A DNA stretch of 35,553 nt from Comamonadaceae bacterium (GCA_007280205.1 QYPX01000243.1:1-35553); one strand, 5' to 3'. Positions 25,564-34,905 are shown, counted from the stretch's first letter. The notes: generated by a model from the letters alone, not told the origin. A program made the numbers and translations.

Positions 25564-27051
25564 TCAATCTCCCCGCAAAGCCACTGAAAGCAGACGCGCC
25601 AGCGCGGAGCTGTGGCGCAACAAGGACCCAACGACCCCGGCTGCGATGATCAATCCAAGAAGCAGCAGTCCGATATTGTTGGCGAGCCCGTCGACCCTTG
25701 GCGGCATCAGAAATGACAGCGACAGGCAGATTGCCAATACCAAGGTCGCAAACAACCAGCGTCCGATGTCGAACTTGACGGGCAACAAGATCTGCATCTG
25801 TATCACCATCGAAAGGCATGCCACCGCGCTGGCGCTGACCAATACCGCGGACAGAGACTCCACCCTTCCATCACGGCCACAAAAAAGCACCAAGCCAGAC
25901 CATAGCACCAGAGTGGCAAGTGCGTAAGGCAGGATGACCTTTCGCGTGCGTCCCTCGATCTGTGCCGCATAAGACCACAGGTTGGCAGTGCAGCGGAAGA
26001 ACTCGATCAAGACCCCCCACATCACAAAAACGACCGCCCGATGGTACTTCTCGTCGGCCAGAACAGCCACCAACGAGGAAGAAAAATAGATGTTCAAACC
26101 GGCCAGCACGGCGTAGATTGGCCATACCACGTTAACAAGATCAGAGAGCAACAATGCTTTGTCCGATCTGGATTTCCTGTCTCCCCTATGACGAAAAAAA
26201 TAGGGGCTCAGTAATTGCATGAACAGTGTTTCCACGATGGCCCATAGCTGGGCCGCAATACTCAAGCCAAGTGCCAGCAATCCCAGATCGGCGATGCCCC
26301 ATACCGTGCCCACCCAAAATCGGTAACTTGTGCTTTGAAGCCACATGAAACCCGCGGCGACGGCCAGCGGGAGGCAATAGGACAGCACGGTCTGTCGATC
26401 CAGCAGCAAGGTGTTTGCATCCGGTTCCGAGGCAGGCGCTGGGCGGGTCGCTTGTCGCCTCTTCAAGACCGATCGGGCACCGACCGCACCGATCAGCATT
26501 CCCGCCGCCTGTCCGCACAACCACGACCATCCGGTATGAAACTGATAGACCAAGCAGACCGAAACGATCAAGCCCGAAACGGAAGTCACCGCCATCCATA
26601 GGACGCTTCTCCCGCGAAGACCAATCATGTTCAATATGTAAATCAATGTCGCGTTCCAGGTTCCGAAGTAAACCACCGCAGACACTGTTGCCGCGGCCGA
26701 AATGGTGGCTGCAACCGAGCTACCGAGGTCCGGGAAAATCATCCACCAGGACATCACTGTCAACGCGGTCGCCGCGGCAATCAGAACCAGGTACCTGTTG
26801 TAGCCGGCAAGGCGACCGAAAAGTGATCCATCGTCGGACCAGGCGTGCGTATGCCGGTTGATGTGCTGCCCTACCGGGCTGATCAGCAACAAGCCAAACA
26901 GCCCCTGAAATCCGACGAGCAAAGCGTAGATTCCGAATTCTGCCGATTCCAGCGACGCAGTCATGATGCGCAGACTGGCAATGGCTACCAGCGCCGTCAC
27001 GACACGACCGGCGAGCACCCAGGCGAATTCAGATCGCAGTAGCAAGATCAC
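25564..27051 (-). CDS. wzx: Wzx-like polysaccharide flippase
   Basis: An integral membrane protein of about 495 residues with about 12-14 hydrophobic segments, including GRVVTALVAIASLRIM, FGIYALLVGFQGLFGLLL, IYILNMIGLRG and LLLLGLIIAAGVVGSLL. It belongs to the MOP/PST exporter superfamily that moves undecaprenyl-linked oligosaccharides to the periplasm. It is the only flippase candidate in the locus. No ATG exists at the beginning. A GTG at 27051 is chosen over a TTG two codons earlier. Both lie inside the end of the GT10 gene, whose stop is at 27029, so the two are coupled. A Wzy polymerase is a less likely alternative, because the N-terminal third matches exporters. Confidence 0.78.
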   Translation of the reverse strand: MILLLRSEFAWVLAGRVVTALVAIASLRIMTASLESAEFGIYALLVGFQGLFGLLLISPVGQHINRHTHAWSDDGSLFGRLAGYNRYLVLIAAATALTVMSWWMIFPDLGSSVAATISAAATVSAVVYFGTWNATLIYILNMIGLRGRSVLWMAVTSVSGLIVSVCLVYQFHTGWSWLCGQAAGMLIGAVGARSVLKRRQATRPAPASEPDANTLLLDRQTVLSYCLPLAVAAGFMWLQSTSYRFWVGTVWGIADLGLLALGLSIAAQLWAIVETLFMQLLSPYFFRHRGDRKSRSDKALLLSDLVNVVWPIYAVLAGLNIYFSSSLVAVLADEKYHRAVVFVMWGVLIEFFRCTANLWSYAAQIEGRTRKVILPYALATLVLWSGLVLFCGRDGRVESLSAVLVSASAVACLSMVIQMQILLPVKFDIGRWLFATLVLAICLSLSFLMPPRVDGLANNIGLLLLGLIIAAGVVGSLLRHSSALARLLSVALRGD

Positions 27052-28048
27052 TCGCAATCGTCTTCACGATGGTCTCAGCGAAAGCTTCCGCACTAAACAG
27101 TCGTGCGCGGTCACCAGTCAGGAATGCCGCGATGCGTTCCTGGTAAGCAATGTATTCGGACTCGGTCATTGAAACCAGAAAGTTGTACAGTGCCGCATTA
27201 TCCGCAAACTGTCGGCGGTCGATAAAGCAATCGCCCGGAATGTAAGTCGTGACGTTTGACGCACCCCAATACACGGGGAGGCAGCCGGCGAAGAAGCTGT
27301 CCCATATTTTTTCAGTGATATAGCCCGGAAGATCGCGAACATTTTCATAGCAGATACTGAAGCGGTACCGTCCCATCGTCTCGAGCTTGCTGGCGACCTT
27401 ACCGCGATAGGAAGGAAAATAGACTTTGCCTTTATCTTTAGGGAAGTGGCTTCTCAACACTCTAATGACACGATCAGTCAGACCAGGCATTGCTGGGGGT
27501 GCATCCCACCCCACTCCAAACAAATCAAAATCCCGTGGCGCATGCTGTTCAAACCAACGAATCGTTTTTACACGTTCAGAATAAAGCTCAATCTCAACGT
27601 GTTGTGAGACTGTTTTATTGGCGGAAATCAAGCAACAGAACCTATCTCTACCCAGCCAACCGCGAGAGCTATTCTCAACGATCTTATTCGGAAGATTGAT
27701 CTTGATGAATTTCTCTCCATCCGCCAAGTCATCACGCCAAGTAAAAACCAGTCGGTACTTTGCGAGATGTCGTTTACTTTGATTAATCGATCTAATTTGC
27801 GGCGACTCATACAACATCACATACTTTGGAACCTTGCCTTTCAAGGCTTTCTGTACATTCAAATGAAGCTCAAAATCAATTGAATTCGCCACGCCTACAT
27901 CCGACGTGTTCAGCTCAACACCCTTCTGTGCAAATTGATCTCTTAACATCCAAAATGGATAATACCAATTGTCCGGATTGCCATCCTTACCAGAATCGAA
28001 AATTGAGTTATTGAGATGTCCGGAACCAACAAGATGCGCAGACCTCAC
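27029..28048 (-). CDS. Alpha-1,3/4-fucosyltransferase, GT10
   Basis: Transfers L-fucose from GDP-fucose to GlcNAc- or Glc-type acceptors. The C-terminal half contains the GT10 hallmark: RFSICYENVRDLPGYITEKI, then DSFFAGCLPVYWGASNV, YIPGDCFIDRRQF. The N-terminal half has PKYVMLYESPQI and LVFTWRDDL, typical of bacterial members. At 339 residues the length is normal, and no heptad-repeat tail as in Helicobacter FucT is present. The start is a GTG overlapping the acetyltransferase stop as GTGA. The N-terminal half is visibly more AT-rich than the C-terminal half. It implies a second fucose residue, next to the GT11 one. Confidence 0.9.
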   Translation of the reverse strand: MRSAHLVGSGHLNNSIFDSGKDGNPDNWYYPFWMLRDQFAQKGVELNTSDVGVANSIDFELHLNVQKALKGKVPKYVMLYESPQIRSINQSKRHLAKYRLVFTWRDDLADGEKFIKINLPNKIVENSSRGWLGRDRFCCLISANKTVSQHVEIELYSERVKTIRWFEQHAPRDFDLFGVGWDAPPAMPGLTDRVIRVLRSHFPKDKGKVYFPSYRGKVASKLETMGRYRFSICYENVRDLPGYITEKIWDSFFAGCLPVYWGASNVTTYIPGDCFIDRRQFADNAALYNFLVSMTESEYIAYQERIAAFLTGDRARLFSAEAFAETIVKTIASDLATAI

Positions 28049-28635
28049 TTGGACAACTCACTCAGGTTAGAAATAATCGACTCTGCTGCCTTTTTATCCT
28101 TCTCCCACCACTTGGTCGACATGAGTACACGTCGCCAATCTTCATCAAATCGATATTTAACTATTCTAGCTGGAACACCTGCCACAACCGCGTAATCAGG
28201 TACGTCTCTACTGACAACTGCGTTTGCGGCAATCACTGCGCCTACACCAACTCGAACACCTCTCAGTACAATTGCATCGACACCAATCCAAACATCACTC
28301 TCAATAATGCAATCCCCTTTAGTCAACTCTTCGTAAACATCCCTATAGAAATGTGATGACGTCGACACATTCATCAAACCATGCTCTCCTGGACCAATCG
28401 ATACATTATTTCCAATTGAAACGTACCGACCAATACATGCACGCGTTACCGAGCATCTGTCACCAATGTACGTATAGCTACCAATTGATGAATTATCATC
28501 AATTTGAGTCAATCGACCAATTGCGATATGATGCCCAAGAAGTGATTTCGGCGATACATAAATTGAATTAATAGAATTTCTTCTTCGCAACTTCTGCAAA
28601 GCAATATAAATAATTCTTTTCAGTCTCCAAATCAT
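28045..28635 (-). CDS. Left-handed beta-helix O-acetyltransferase (CatB-like)
   Basis: A 196-residue hexapeptide-repeat acetyltransferase that probably acetylates a sugar of the polysaccharide using acetyl-CoA. Isoleucine-rich hexapeptide turns run from about residue 33 (IAIGRL, SSIGSY, TYIGDR, ACIGRY, VSIGNN), interrupted by the active-site loop containing EHGLMNVSTSSHFY with its catalytic His. They then resume (VWIGVDAIVLRGVRVGVGAV) and close with VVAGVPARIVKYRF. The coding sequence is strongly AT-rich; 28561-28620 is only 14 of 60 G+C. It starts 3 bases after the methyltransferase stop and overlaps the GT10 start. Confidence 0.88.
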   Translation of the reverse strand: MIWRLKRIIYIALQKLRRRNSINSIYVSPKSLLGHHIAIGRLTQIDDNSSIGSYTYIGDRCSVTRACIGRYVSIGNNVSIGPGEHGLMNVSTSSHFYRDVYEELTKGDCIIESDVWIGVDAIVLRGVRVGVGAVIAANAVVSRDVPDYAVVAGVPARIVKYRFDEDWRRVLMSTKWWEKDKKAAESIISNLSELSK

Positions 28636-28638
28636 TAC

Positions 28639-29172
28639 TTAAACTTTATTGCATTCAATGTTTAAACTAATCAAACTTCCATTTTCCTTGTCCATATGCG
28701 GAATATAGGCCTGCGAATAGTCATCCACAGCCGCATGTTCCGTTTTCCGCCAATCATAATGTCTGACATTGATAAAACCTGCCTGTCGCAGCGCCTCTGA
28801 CAGCGAATCAAAGTCGAAAACGTTGTAGTGAATGTTGTAAAGATAATCCCCGCGGCCAAACAGTGCGCCAATCACCATATCGAGTTTGCCGTAGCGCCGG
28901 TATAAGTCGCACAACATGGAGAAGTTTGGCACGGAGATTCTAAGGACACCGCCCGGCTGCAACACTCGTCGCCATTCAGTCAGAACTCGTCCAACCTCTT
29001 TCCGTTTGAAGTGTTCAAGCACATGGCAGTTGTAGATCAACTCAATACTGTCGTCAGGGATGAATGAAAGATTGTCTATGGTCGCCACATGATCCACATG
29101 GGGATACTCAACGGCATCAATGTGAACAAAGCCGGGGAGATGTCTCTTGCCACAACCCAGATGTAGTTTCAT
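28639..29172 (-). CDS. Class I SAM-dependent methyltransferase
   Basis: A 177-residue small methyltransferase. The SAM loop is at the very N-terminus (KLHLGCGKRHLPGFVHIDAV). It is followed by IELIYNCHVLEHFKRKEV and WRRVLQPGGVLRISVPNF, the motifs of the Methyltransf_11 group often found in surface-sugar loci. A C-terminal domain is short. It may methylate a sugar hydroxyl of the repeat unit, but the target is not deducible. It lies 50 bases after the gmd stop and 3 bases before the acetyltransferase, and is moderately AT-rich. Confidence 0.85.
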   Translation of the reverse strand: MKLHLGCGKRHLPGFVHIDAVEYPHVDHVATIDNLSFIPDDSIELIYNCHVLEHFKRKEVGRVLTEWRRVLQPGGVLRISVPNFSMLCDLYRRYGKLDMVIGALFGRGDYLYNIHYNVFDFDSLSEALRQAGFINVRHYDWRKTEHAAVDDYSQAYIPHMDKENGSLISLNIECNKV

Positions 29173-29222
29173 TTTCTTTTTTTCCAGTCAGCGATTTTTG
29201 TGTCGAACCCAGAAAACGGTCA

Positions 29223-30443
29223 CTATTCACTCACGAAAGCCGTGTCAAACCCGTGCAACTTTAGCAAAGCGAATTTCTTGGCCTCAGCCAGATCCACCGC
29301 CACCATCTCCTGCACCATCTCATCAAGCGTGATCTCCGGCACCCAGCCCAGTTTTTCCTTGGCCTTGCTCGGATCCCCGAGCAGGGTTTCGACTTCGGTG
29401 GGACGGAAGTAGCGCGGGTCAATGCGGATGACCGGGATTTCCGAAGGCATGGATTGCACTTCGGAGCCCGCAATGACATCTTTAACGCCCGCAATGACAT
29501 CTTTAACGCCTGCCATCACAGGCTGAGGGTTTGTCCAATAACCGATTTCGTTGACGCCTTCACCCTCCCAGCGGATCTGCATTCCCAAGGCAGCGGCTGT
29601 TTTCTCGATGAACTGGCGTACGCTGTATTGCACGCCAGTGGCAATCACGAAGTCTTCGGGCTTGTCCTGCTGCAGCATCAGCCACTGCATGCGAACGTAG
29701 TCCTTGGCATGGCCCCAGTCGCGTAGCGCATCGATGTTGCCCATGAACAGGCACTCTTCAAGTCCCTGACTGATGTTGGCCAGGCCGCGGGTGATCTTGC
29801 GGGTGACGAAGGTTTCACCGCGGCGTGGGCTTTCGTGGTTGAACAGGATGCCGTTGCAGGCATAAATGCCATAGGCTTCGCGGTAGTTGACCGTGATCCA
29901 GTAGGCGTACATCTTGGCCACCGCATACGGACTTCTGGGGTAGAAAGGGGTGGTTTCCTTTTGCGGGGTTTCCTGCACCAGGCCGTAGAGTTCAGACGTC
30001 GAGGCCTGGTAGAAGCGGGTCTTACCCTCCAGTTTCAGGATGCGGATGGCCTCCAGAATGCGCAGGCTGCCCAGCGCATCAACGTCCGCCGTGTATTCCG
30101 GGCTCTCAAAGCTCACCGCCACATGAGACTGGGCGCCCAGGTTGTAGATTTCATCAGGCTGCGTTTCCTGAATGATGCGAATCAGGTTGCTGGTGTCGGT
30201 GAGATCGCCATAGTGCAATTTGAAATTGGCGTTCTCTATGTGTGGATCCTGGTAGATGTGATCGACACGCTGGGTGTTGAAAGAGCTGGCGCGACGCTTG
30301 ATGCCATGCACAACATAGCCTTTTTCCAGCAGAAACTCGGCGAGGTAAGAGCCGTCCTGGCCGGTGATGCCGGTGATCAGAGCAACCTTTGGTTGCTTTG
30401 CAGTGCCAAGTGCGGAGGATTGAGTGCTGGGTGGGTTAGTCAT
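29223..30443 (-). CDS. gmd: GDP-mannose 4,6-dehydratase with in-frame repeat insertion
   Basis: Converts GDP-D-mannose to GDP-4-keto-6-deoxy-mannose, the first step to GDP-L-fucose. It has the NADP loop [30 protein letters not shown], the catalytic STSELYG and [15 protein letters not shown], then RNEF-region equivalents and [20 protein letters not shown]. At 406 residues it exceeds the usual approx. 370. About 13 residues are an N-terminal extension. Roughly 20-24 residues (about 309-332) are an insertion made of 7-residue repeats ([21 protein letters not shown]) encoded by a short palindromic DNA repeat. The insertion sits just before the conserved [10 protein letters not shown] segment, so the enzyme may tolerate it as a surface loop. 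It follows fcl by 15 bases. Confidence 0.95.
   Translation of the reverse strand: MTNPPSTQSSALGTAKQPKVALITGITGQDGSYLAEFLLEKGYVVHGIKRRASSFNTQRVDHIYQDPHIENANFKLHYGDLTDTSNLIRIIQETQPDEIYNLGAQSHVAVSFESPEYTADVDALGSLRILEAIRILKLEGKTRFYQASTSELYGLVQETPQKETTPFYPRSPYAVAKMYAYWITVNYREAYGIYACNGILFNHESPRRGETFVTRKITRGLANISQGLEECLFMGNIDALRDWGHAKDYVRMQWLMLQQDKPEDFVIATGVQYSVRQFIEKTAAALGMQIRWEGEGVNEIGYWTNPQPVMAGVKDVIAGVKDVIAGSEVQSMPSEIPVIRIDPRYFRPTEVETLLGDPSKAKEKLGWVPEITLDEMVQEMVAVDLAEAKKFALLKLHGFDTAFVSE
29449..29519. repeat. Repeat-derived insertion with 21-base tandem duplication inside gmd
   Basis: Bases 29449-29478 read ATGGATTGC...CGGAGCCCGCAATGACA, a mutated copy of the palindromic element at the fcl-gmd junction. 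A 21-base unit, GCCCGCAATGACATCTTTAAC, is present exactly twice (29466-29486, 29487-29507), followed by a decayed third start (GCCTGCCATCAC, 9 of 12 matching). Because 21 is a multiple of three, the gmd frame is kept. Confidence 0.8.
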
Positions 30444-30457
30444 GATGGCGCCTGGTT

Positions 30458-30512
30458 GTCATGCCGGGCTCGATCCGGCATCCAAGGATTGCGGGTCGGA
30501 GCCCGCAATGAC
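30458..30512. repeat. Double-hairpin palindromic repeat at the end of fcl
   Basis: Two adjacent perfect inverted repeats: ATGCCGG (30461-30467) with CCGGCAT (30475-30481), and ATTGCGGG (30488-30495) with CCCGCAAT (30502-30509), the whole flanked by GTCAT/ATGAC. This is the layout of short interspersed palindromic repeats that I recall from beta- and gammaproteobacterial genomes. It provides the last 17 codons and stop of fcl, and lies just upstream of the gmd start, where an RNA hairpin could modulate gmd expression. Confidence 0.8.
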
Positions 30513-31469
30513 AGCTTGGTAATGTTGAAGGAAATCCTGATACGCGAGAGACAATCCTCGTGCCAAATCGATGTGGGCGTGCCATCCCAGCGCATTGAGG
30601 CGGCTGCTGTCCATCAGCTTGCGCGGTGTGCCATCCGGTTTGCTGGAGTCAAACTCAATGCGGCCGGAGAACCCGACAGCCCGGCCGACCGCCTGCGCCA
30701 GTTCGGCGATAGTGACGTCTGAGCCGTAACCGACGTTGATCTGGCTTTGCATCGGTTGGGTCTGTGCCTCATGCGTGGCTTTGGGCAGATTCATCACAAA
30801 CACGCTGGCTGCTGCCATGTCGTCGACATAGAGGAATTCACGCTTTGGCGAGCCGCTGCCCCAGATGGTGACACTTGGAGCATTGTGGGTCTTTGCTTCA
30901 TGGAAGCGCCGGATCAGTGCCGGAATCACGTGAGAGTTTTCTGGATGGTAGTTGTCGCCCGGGCCGTACAGGTTAGTCGGCATGACGCTGCGGTAATCAA
31001 CACCATATTGGCGGTTGTAGCTTTCGCACATCTTGATGCCGGCGATCTTGGCGATGGCGTAAGGCTCGTTGGTGGGCTCCAACGGGCCAGTCAGCAAGGC
31101 GGATTCGCTCATGGGCTGGGGCACCGCTTTGGGGTAGATGCAACTGGAGCCCAGAAACAAAAGTCTCTTGACACCGGCGCACCAGGCCTGGTGGATGACA
31201 TTGCACTGCACCATCAGGTTCTGGTAGATGAATTCGGCCGGATAGGTGTTGTTCGCATGAATGCCACCGACTTTGGCAGCAGCCAGATAAACCTGCTCCG
31301 GTCTTTCAGCTTCAAAGAAAGCCCGGACGGCCGCCTGATCGCACAAATCTAGTTCACGATGAGTGCGCGTCACCAGATGGGTCTGCCCCTGCCGCAGCAG
31401 GGACCGCACAATGGCCGAGCCGACCATGCCCTGGTGGCCAGCAACATAGATTTTCGGTTGATCGAGCAT
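30459..31469 (-). CDS. fcl: GDP-L-fucose synthase
   Basis: Bifunctional 3,5-epimerase/4-reductase giving GDP-L-fucose. The 336-residue protein has [45 protein letters not shown] with the active Cys, the catalytic [18 protein letters not shown], and [20 protein letters not shown], all standard for Fcl/WcaG. ATG at 31469 follows the rfbC stop by 7 bases; an open frame to 31610 is not used. The final 17 residues (from about 320, [14 protein letters not shown]...) have no Fcl counterpart and are translated from the interspersed palindromic repeat, so the native C-terminus was replaced or extended. Confidence 0.95.
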   Translation of the reverse strand: MLDQPKIYVAGHQGMVGSAIVRSLLRQGQTHLVTRTHRELDLCDQAAVRAFFEAERPEQVYLAAAKVGGIHANNTYPAEFIYQNLMVQCNVIHQAWCAGVKRLLFLGSSCIYPKAVPQPMSESALLTGPLEPTNEPYAIAKIAGIKMCESYNRQYGVDYRSVMPTNLYGPGDNYHPENSHVIPALIRRFHEAKTHNAPSVTIWGSGSPKREFLYVDDMAAASVFVMNLPKATHEAQTQPMQSQINVGYGSDVTIAELAQAVGRAVGFSGRIEFDSSKPDGTPRKLMDSSRLNALGWHAHIDLARGLSLAYQDFLQHYQAVIAGSDPQSLDAGSSPA

Positions 31470-31476
31470 GAACTGG

Positions 31477-32046
31477 TCAAATCCCTTCAAACAGCGGCGC
31501 ATCCGCCAGCGACAGACCGGTCTGGTCTTTGGCCGACACCAGCGGAGAAGAACCTGATAAGGGCCAGGCGACGGCCAGTGTCGGGTCATCCCAGGCGATG
31601 CAGCGTTCAAACTGTGGTGCGTAGTAATCGGTCGTCTTGTAGAGAAATTCTGCCGATTCGCTCAGTGTCAGGAAGCCGTGCGCAAAACCGGTCGGCACCC
31701 ACATCTGGCGCTTGTTCTCTTCGGTCAATTCGGCGCCAACCCATTTCCCAAAAGTGGCGGACGACTTGCGCAGATCCACTGCCACGTCGAAGACCGCGCC
31801 ACGCACCACCCGCACCAGTTTGCCCTGTGCCTGCTCGATCTGGTAGTGCAGACCCCGCAATACGCCTTGGGCGGAGCGCGAATGATTGTCTTGTACAAAA
31901 TTGACGCTCAGGCCCGTCGCCTTCTGAAAGGCGCTCTGATTGAAACTCTCGAAGAAGAAGCCGCGCGCGTCACCAAAGACCCGGGGCTCAATGATGAGGA
32001 CGTCGGCAATCGCCGTGGTGATGATCTTCATGACTGTTTCGGCCAT
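31477..32046 (-). CDS. rfbC: dTDP-4-dehydrorhamnose 3,5-epimerase
   Basis: Third enzyme of dTDP-L-rhamnose synthesis. The 189-residue cupin has [39 protein letters not shown] with the catalytic His, [35 protein letters not shown] and YKTTDYYAP containing the catalytic Tyr. The ATG shares one base with the rfbA stop (TGATG), a coupling signal. A second ATG at 32031 (MKIITTAI) would also give a family-like start. Confidence 0.95.
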   Translation of the reverse strand: MAETVMKIITTAIADVLIIEPRVFGDARGFFFESFNQSAFQKATGLSVNFVQDNHSRSAQGVLRGLHYQIEQAQGKLVRVVRGAVFDVAVDLRKSSATFGKWVGAELTEENKRQMWVPTGFAHGFLTLSESAEFLYKTTDYYAPQFERCIAWDDPTLAVAWPLSGSSPLVSAKDQTGLSLADAPLFEGI

Positions 32047-32939
32047 CAGGGTTCGTGGCGATGGCGTTCACTGAGCAAGCGCAACAGGTATTGACCGTAA
32101 CCATTCTTGGCCAGCGGTTGCGCCAGCTTTTCCAGTTGCGCGTCACCAATGAAACCGTTGCGCCAGGCAATTTCTTCCACGCACGCCACTTTCAGGCCCT
32201 GGCGTCGTTCCAGGGTCGCAATGAACTGGCTGGCTTCGAGCAGGCTGTCGTGGGTTCCGGTATCGAGCCAGGCATAACCACGCTGCATGATTTGCACATT
32301 GAGCTTGCCCTGATCCAGATAGGCCTGATTGACAGCCGTGATTTCCAGTTCGCCGCGGGCACTGGGCTTCACCGCTTTGGCGATATCGACCACCTGCGTA
32401 TCGTAGAAGTACAGGCCAGTGACGGCGTAATTGCTTTGCGGATGGAGAGGTTTTTCTTCAATGCTGCTGGCCCTGCCCTGCGCGTCAAACGCCACGACGC
32501 CGTAGCGCTCCGGATCCTGTACGTGGTACGCAAAAACCGTCGCTCCATCCACTTTTTTGTCAGCTCCGGCCAGCAAGGGACCGAAATCGTGACCGTAAAA
32601 AATATTGTCCCCCAGCACCAGTGCACTTGGCGCATTGCCCAGAAACTGGTCGCCAATGATGAAAGCCTGCGCCAGGCCATCCGGACTGGGCTGCACGGCG
32701 TACTGAAGGTTCAGACCCCACTGCGAACCGTCACCCAGCAGCTGCTGAAAACGTGGCGTGTCCTGCGGTGTGCTGATCACCAGAATGTCGCGTATGCCCG
32801 CGAGCATGAGGGTGCTCAAGGGGTAATAGATCATCGGTTTGTCGTAAACCGGCAGCAGTTGCTTGCTCATCGCCAAAGTGGCCGGGTGCAATCGCGTACC
32901 GGAGCCGCCTGCCAGGATGATGCCTTTACGTTGTGTCAT
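32046..32939 (-). CDS. rfbA: Glucose-1-phosphate thymidylyltransferase
   Basis: Makes dTDP-glucose from dTTP and glucose-1-phosphate, the entry step of the rhamnose pathway. The 297-residue protein has the nucleotide loop [73 protein letters not shown] and [18 protein letters not shown]. The ATG at 32939 has AAGG upstream at normal spacing. A TTG six codons earlier would overlap the rfbD stop and is less likely. The order B-D-A-C is the common one. Confidence 0.96.
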   Translation of the reverse strand: MTQRKGIILAGGSGTRLHPATLAMSKQLLPVYDKPMIYYPLSTLMLAGIRDILVISTPQDTPRFQQLLGDGSQWGLNLQYAVQPSPDGLAQAFIIGDQFLGNAPSALVLGDNIFYGHDFGPLLAGADKKVDGATVFAYHVQDPERYGVVAFDAQGRASSIEEKPLHPQSNYAVTGLYFYDTQVVDIAKAVKPSARGELEITAVNQAYLDQGKLNVQIMQRGYAWLDTGTHDSLLEASQFIATLERRQGLKVACVEEIAWRNGFIGDAQLEKLAQPLAKNGYGQYLLRLLSERHRHEP

Positions 32940-32953
32940 TTCTTGCCTTCGAA

Positions 32954-33844
32954 TCAAAGCGTTTCGGCCAGCATGCGGTTCACACCCTCTTGCCAGGATG
33001 GCAAATGCACGCCAAAAGTGGTTTGCAACTTGCGCGTATCGAGCCGCGAATTATGCGGCCGCTGCGCGGCGGTCACGAAGGCGCTGCTCGGCACGGCCAG
33101 CACTTCTGACGCTTTCAGCTGAAGCCCGGGCTGCAAGCGCTGGGCCTCTGCCAGCACGTGCTTTGCATAGCCCCACCAGCTGGTCTCGCCACTGGCCGCC
33201 AGATGGTACAGCCCGGCGTTGGCGGGTACACGCAATACCTGCCGCAGGGCATGCGCAGTCACGTCGGCCAACAGTTCAGCACCGGTAGGGGCGCCGATCT
33301 GATCGTCAATCACGGTCAGACGCTCACGCTCCTGCGCCAGCCGCAACATGGTCCTGGCAAAGTTGCCACCGCGCGCCGCGTAGACCCAGCTGGTCCGAAA
33401 AACAAGGTGTTTCTGGCAGGCCGCCTGAATCAGTTGCTCACCTTCGAGCTTGGTCTGGCCATAGACGCTCAGCGGCGCGGGCGTGTCGTTCTCACTCCAG
33501 GCGCGGCTGCCACTGCCGTCAAAGACATAGTCGGTGCTGTAGTGCACGAACCATGCCCCAAGACGCTGAGCCTCTTGCGCCAGCAATCCCGGCGTCGTCG
33601 CATTGAGCGCACGGACCAGATCGGGCTCGCTCTCAGCTTTGTCCACAGCGGTGTGCGCCGCAGCGTTGACAATGATGTCGGGCTGTACGTCCCGCACGGT
33701 GTCGAGCAAGCCAGCGGGATTGCCGAAATTTCCGCAATAGTCGCTGCTGTCGTGGTCCAGCGCCACCACATCGCCCAGAGGCGCCAGGCTGCGCTGCAGT
33801 TCCCAACCGACCTGGCCACCCTTGCCGAACAGAAGAATCTTCAT
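32954..33844 (-). CDS. rfbD: dTDP-4-dehydrorhamnose reductase
   Basis: Final NAD(P)H-dependent reduction to dTDP-L-rhamnose. The 296-residue protein has [50 protein letters not shown], the catalytic [14 protein letters not shown] (YxxxK) and [19 protein letters not shown]. The start is fixed by an ATGA overlap with the rfbB stop. An open frame to 33931 lies inside rfbB and is ignored. Confidence 0.96.
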   Translation of the reverse strand: MKILLFGKGGQVGWELQRSLAPLGDVVALDHDSSDYCGNFGNPAGLLDTVRDVQPDIIVNAAAHTAVDKAESEPDLVRALNATTPGLLAQEAQRLGAWFVHYSTDYVFDGSGSRAWSENDTPAPLSVYGQTKLEGEQLIQAACQKHLVFRTSWVYAARGGNFARTMLRLAQERERLTVIDDQIGAPTGAELLADVTAHALRQVLRVPANAGLYHLAASGETSWWGYAKHVLAEAQRLQPGLQLKASEVLAVPSSAFVTAAQRPHNSRLDTRKLQTTFGVHLPSWQEGVNRMLAETL

Positions 33845-34905
33845 GCCCGTCCAGCGTAGTTCGTCTGTACCCACTCGCGGTAGGCGCCGCTTTGCACATG
33901 CGCCACCCAGTCCGGGTTGTCCAGATACCACTGCACCGTCTTGCGGATGCCGGACTCAAAGGTTTCAGCCGGCTTCCAGCCCAGTTCACGCTCGATCTTG
34001 CTGGCGTCAATCGCATAGCGTCGGTCGTGGCCCGGGCGGTCCTGCACATAGCTGATCTGCGCCTTGTAGCTGACCCCGTCGCTCCTGGCACGCAATTCGT
34101 CAAGCAAGGCACACACGGTGTGCACGATCTCGATGTTGGGCTTCTCGTTCCAGCCACCCACGTTGTAGATTTCACCCACCTGACCAGCCGCCAGCACCCG
34201 GCGAATGGCGCTGCAGTGGTCCTTGACGTAAAGCCAGTCCCGTACCTGCAGACCATCGCCGTAAACCGGCAAAGGCTTGCCCGCCAGCGCATTGACGATC
34301 AGCAAGGGAATCAATTTTTCCGGAAAATGCAGTGGCCCGTAGTTATTGCTGCAGTTGGTGGTCAGCACCGGCAGTCCATAAGTGTGGAGCCAGGCCCGCA
34401 CCAGGTGATCACTCGCCGCCTTGCTGGCAGAGTACGGACTGTTGGGCTCGATCTTGTTGGTTTCGGTAAAAGCGGCTTCGGTGGGCGACAGGCTGCCGTA
34501 CACCTCGTCGGTCGAAACATGCAGGAACCTGAAGGCCGCACGATCACTCTCGGGCAAACCCTGCCAATAGGAACGCACACTCTGCAGCAGGCGCATGGTG
34601 CCGACCACGTTGGTCTGGATGAAGTCCTCGGGGCCATGGATGGAACGGTCCACATGACTCTCTGCGGCGAAATTGAGTACAGCGCGCGGCGCGTATTGCG
34701 TCAGCAGCTTGTCCAGCAGGGCCGAGTCACCAATATCGCCTTGTACAAAGACGTAACGGGCGTCGCCCTGCAGGCTCGCCAGATTTTCGGGATTACCGGC
34801 GTAAGTGAGTTTGTCCAGATTGAGGACAGGCTCGTCCGTCTGCCCCAGCCAGTCGAGCACAAAGTTGGCGCCAATAAAGCCTGCGCCGCCAGTAACCAGA
34901 ATCAT
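33841..34905 (-). CDS. rfbB: dTDP-glucose 4,6-dehydratase
   Basis: Dehydrates dTDP-glucose to the 4-keto-6-deoxy intermediate. The 354-residue protein has [39 protein letters not shown], the catalytic [13 protein letters not shown] and [17 protein letters not shown], then [18 protein letters not shown]. It is the first gene of the polysaccharide operon. GGGGGGAAACA before the ATG supplies a G-rich ribosome site. Only about 43 bases separate it from the upstream terminator, so its promoter must lie in or over that hairpin. TATGAT at 34933-34938 (minus strand) is a possible -10 box, without a convincing -35. Confidence 0.97.
   Translation of the reverse strand: MILVTGGAGFIGANFVLDWLGQTDEPVLNLDKLTYAGNPENLASLQGDARYVFVQGDIGDSALLDKLLTQYAPRAVLNFAAESHVDRSIHGPEDFIQTNVVGTMRLLQSVRSYWQGLPESDRAAFRFLHVSTDEVYGSLSPTEAAFTETNKIEPNSPYSASKAASDHLVRAWLHTYGLPVLTTNCSNNYGPLHFPEKLIPLLIVNALAGKPLPVYGDGLQVRDWLYVKDHCSAIRRVLAAGQVGEIYNVGGWNEKPNIEIVHTVCALLDELRARSDGVSYKAQISYVQDRPGHDRRYAIDASKIERELGWKPAETFESGIRKTVQWYLDNPDWVAHVQSGAYREWVQTNYAGRA

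Noticed and set aside
29466-29519. Short direct repeats that might suggest a CRISPR array.
   Set aside because: Units are 21 bases with no spacers, lie within gmd in frame, and have no cas genes nearby.
32055-33122. A 355-codon plus-strand open frame, and similar ones at 20128-21300 and 20856-22175.
   Set aside because: All are antisense shadows of rfbA/rfbD or of the glycosyltransferase and epimerase genes.
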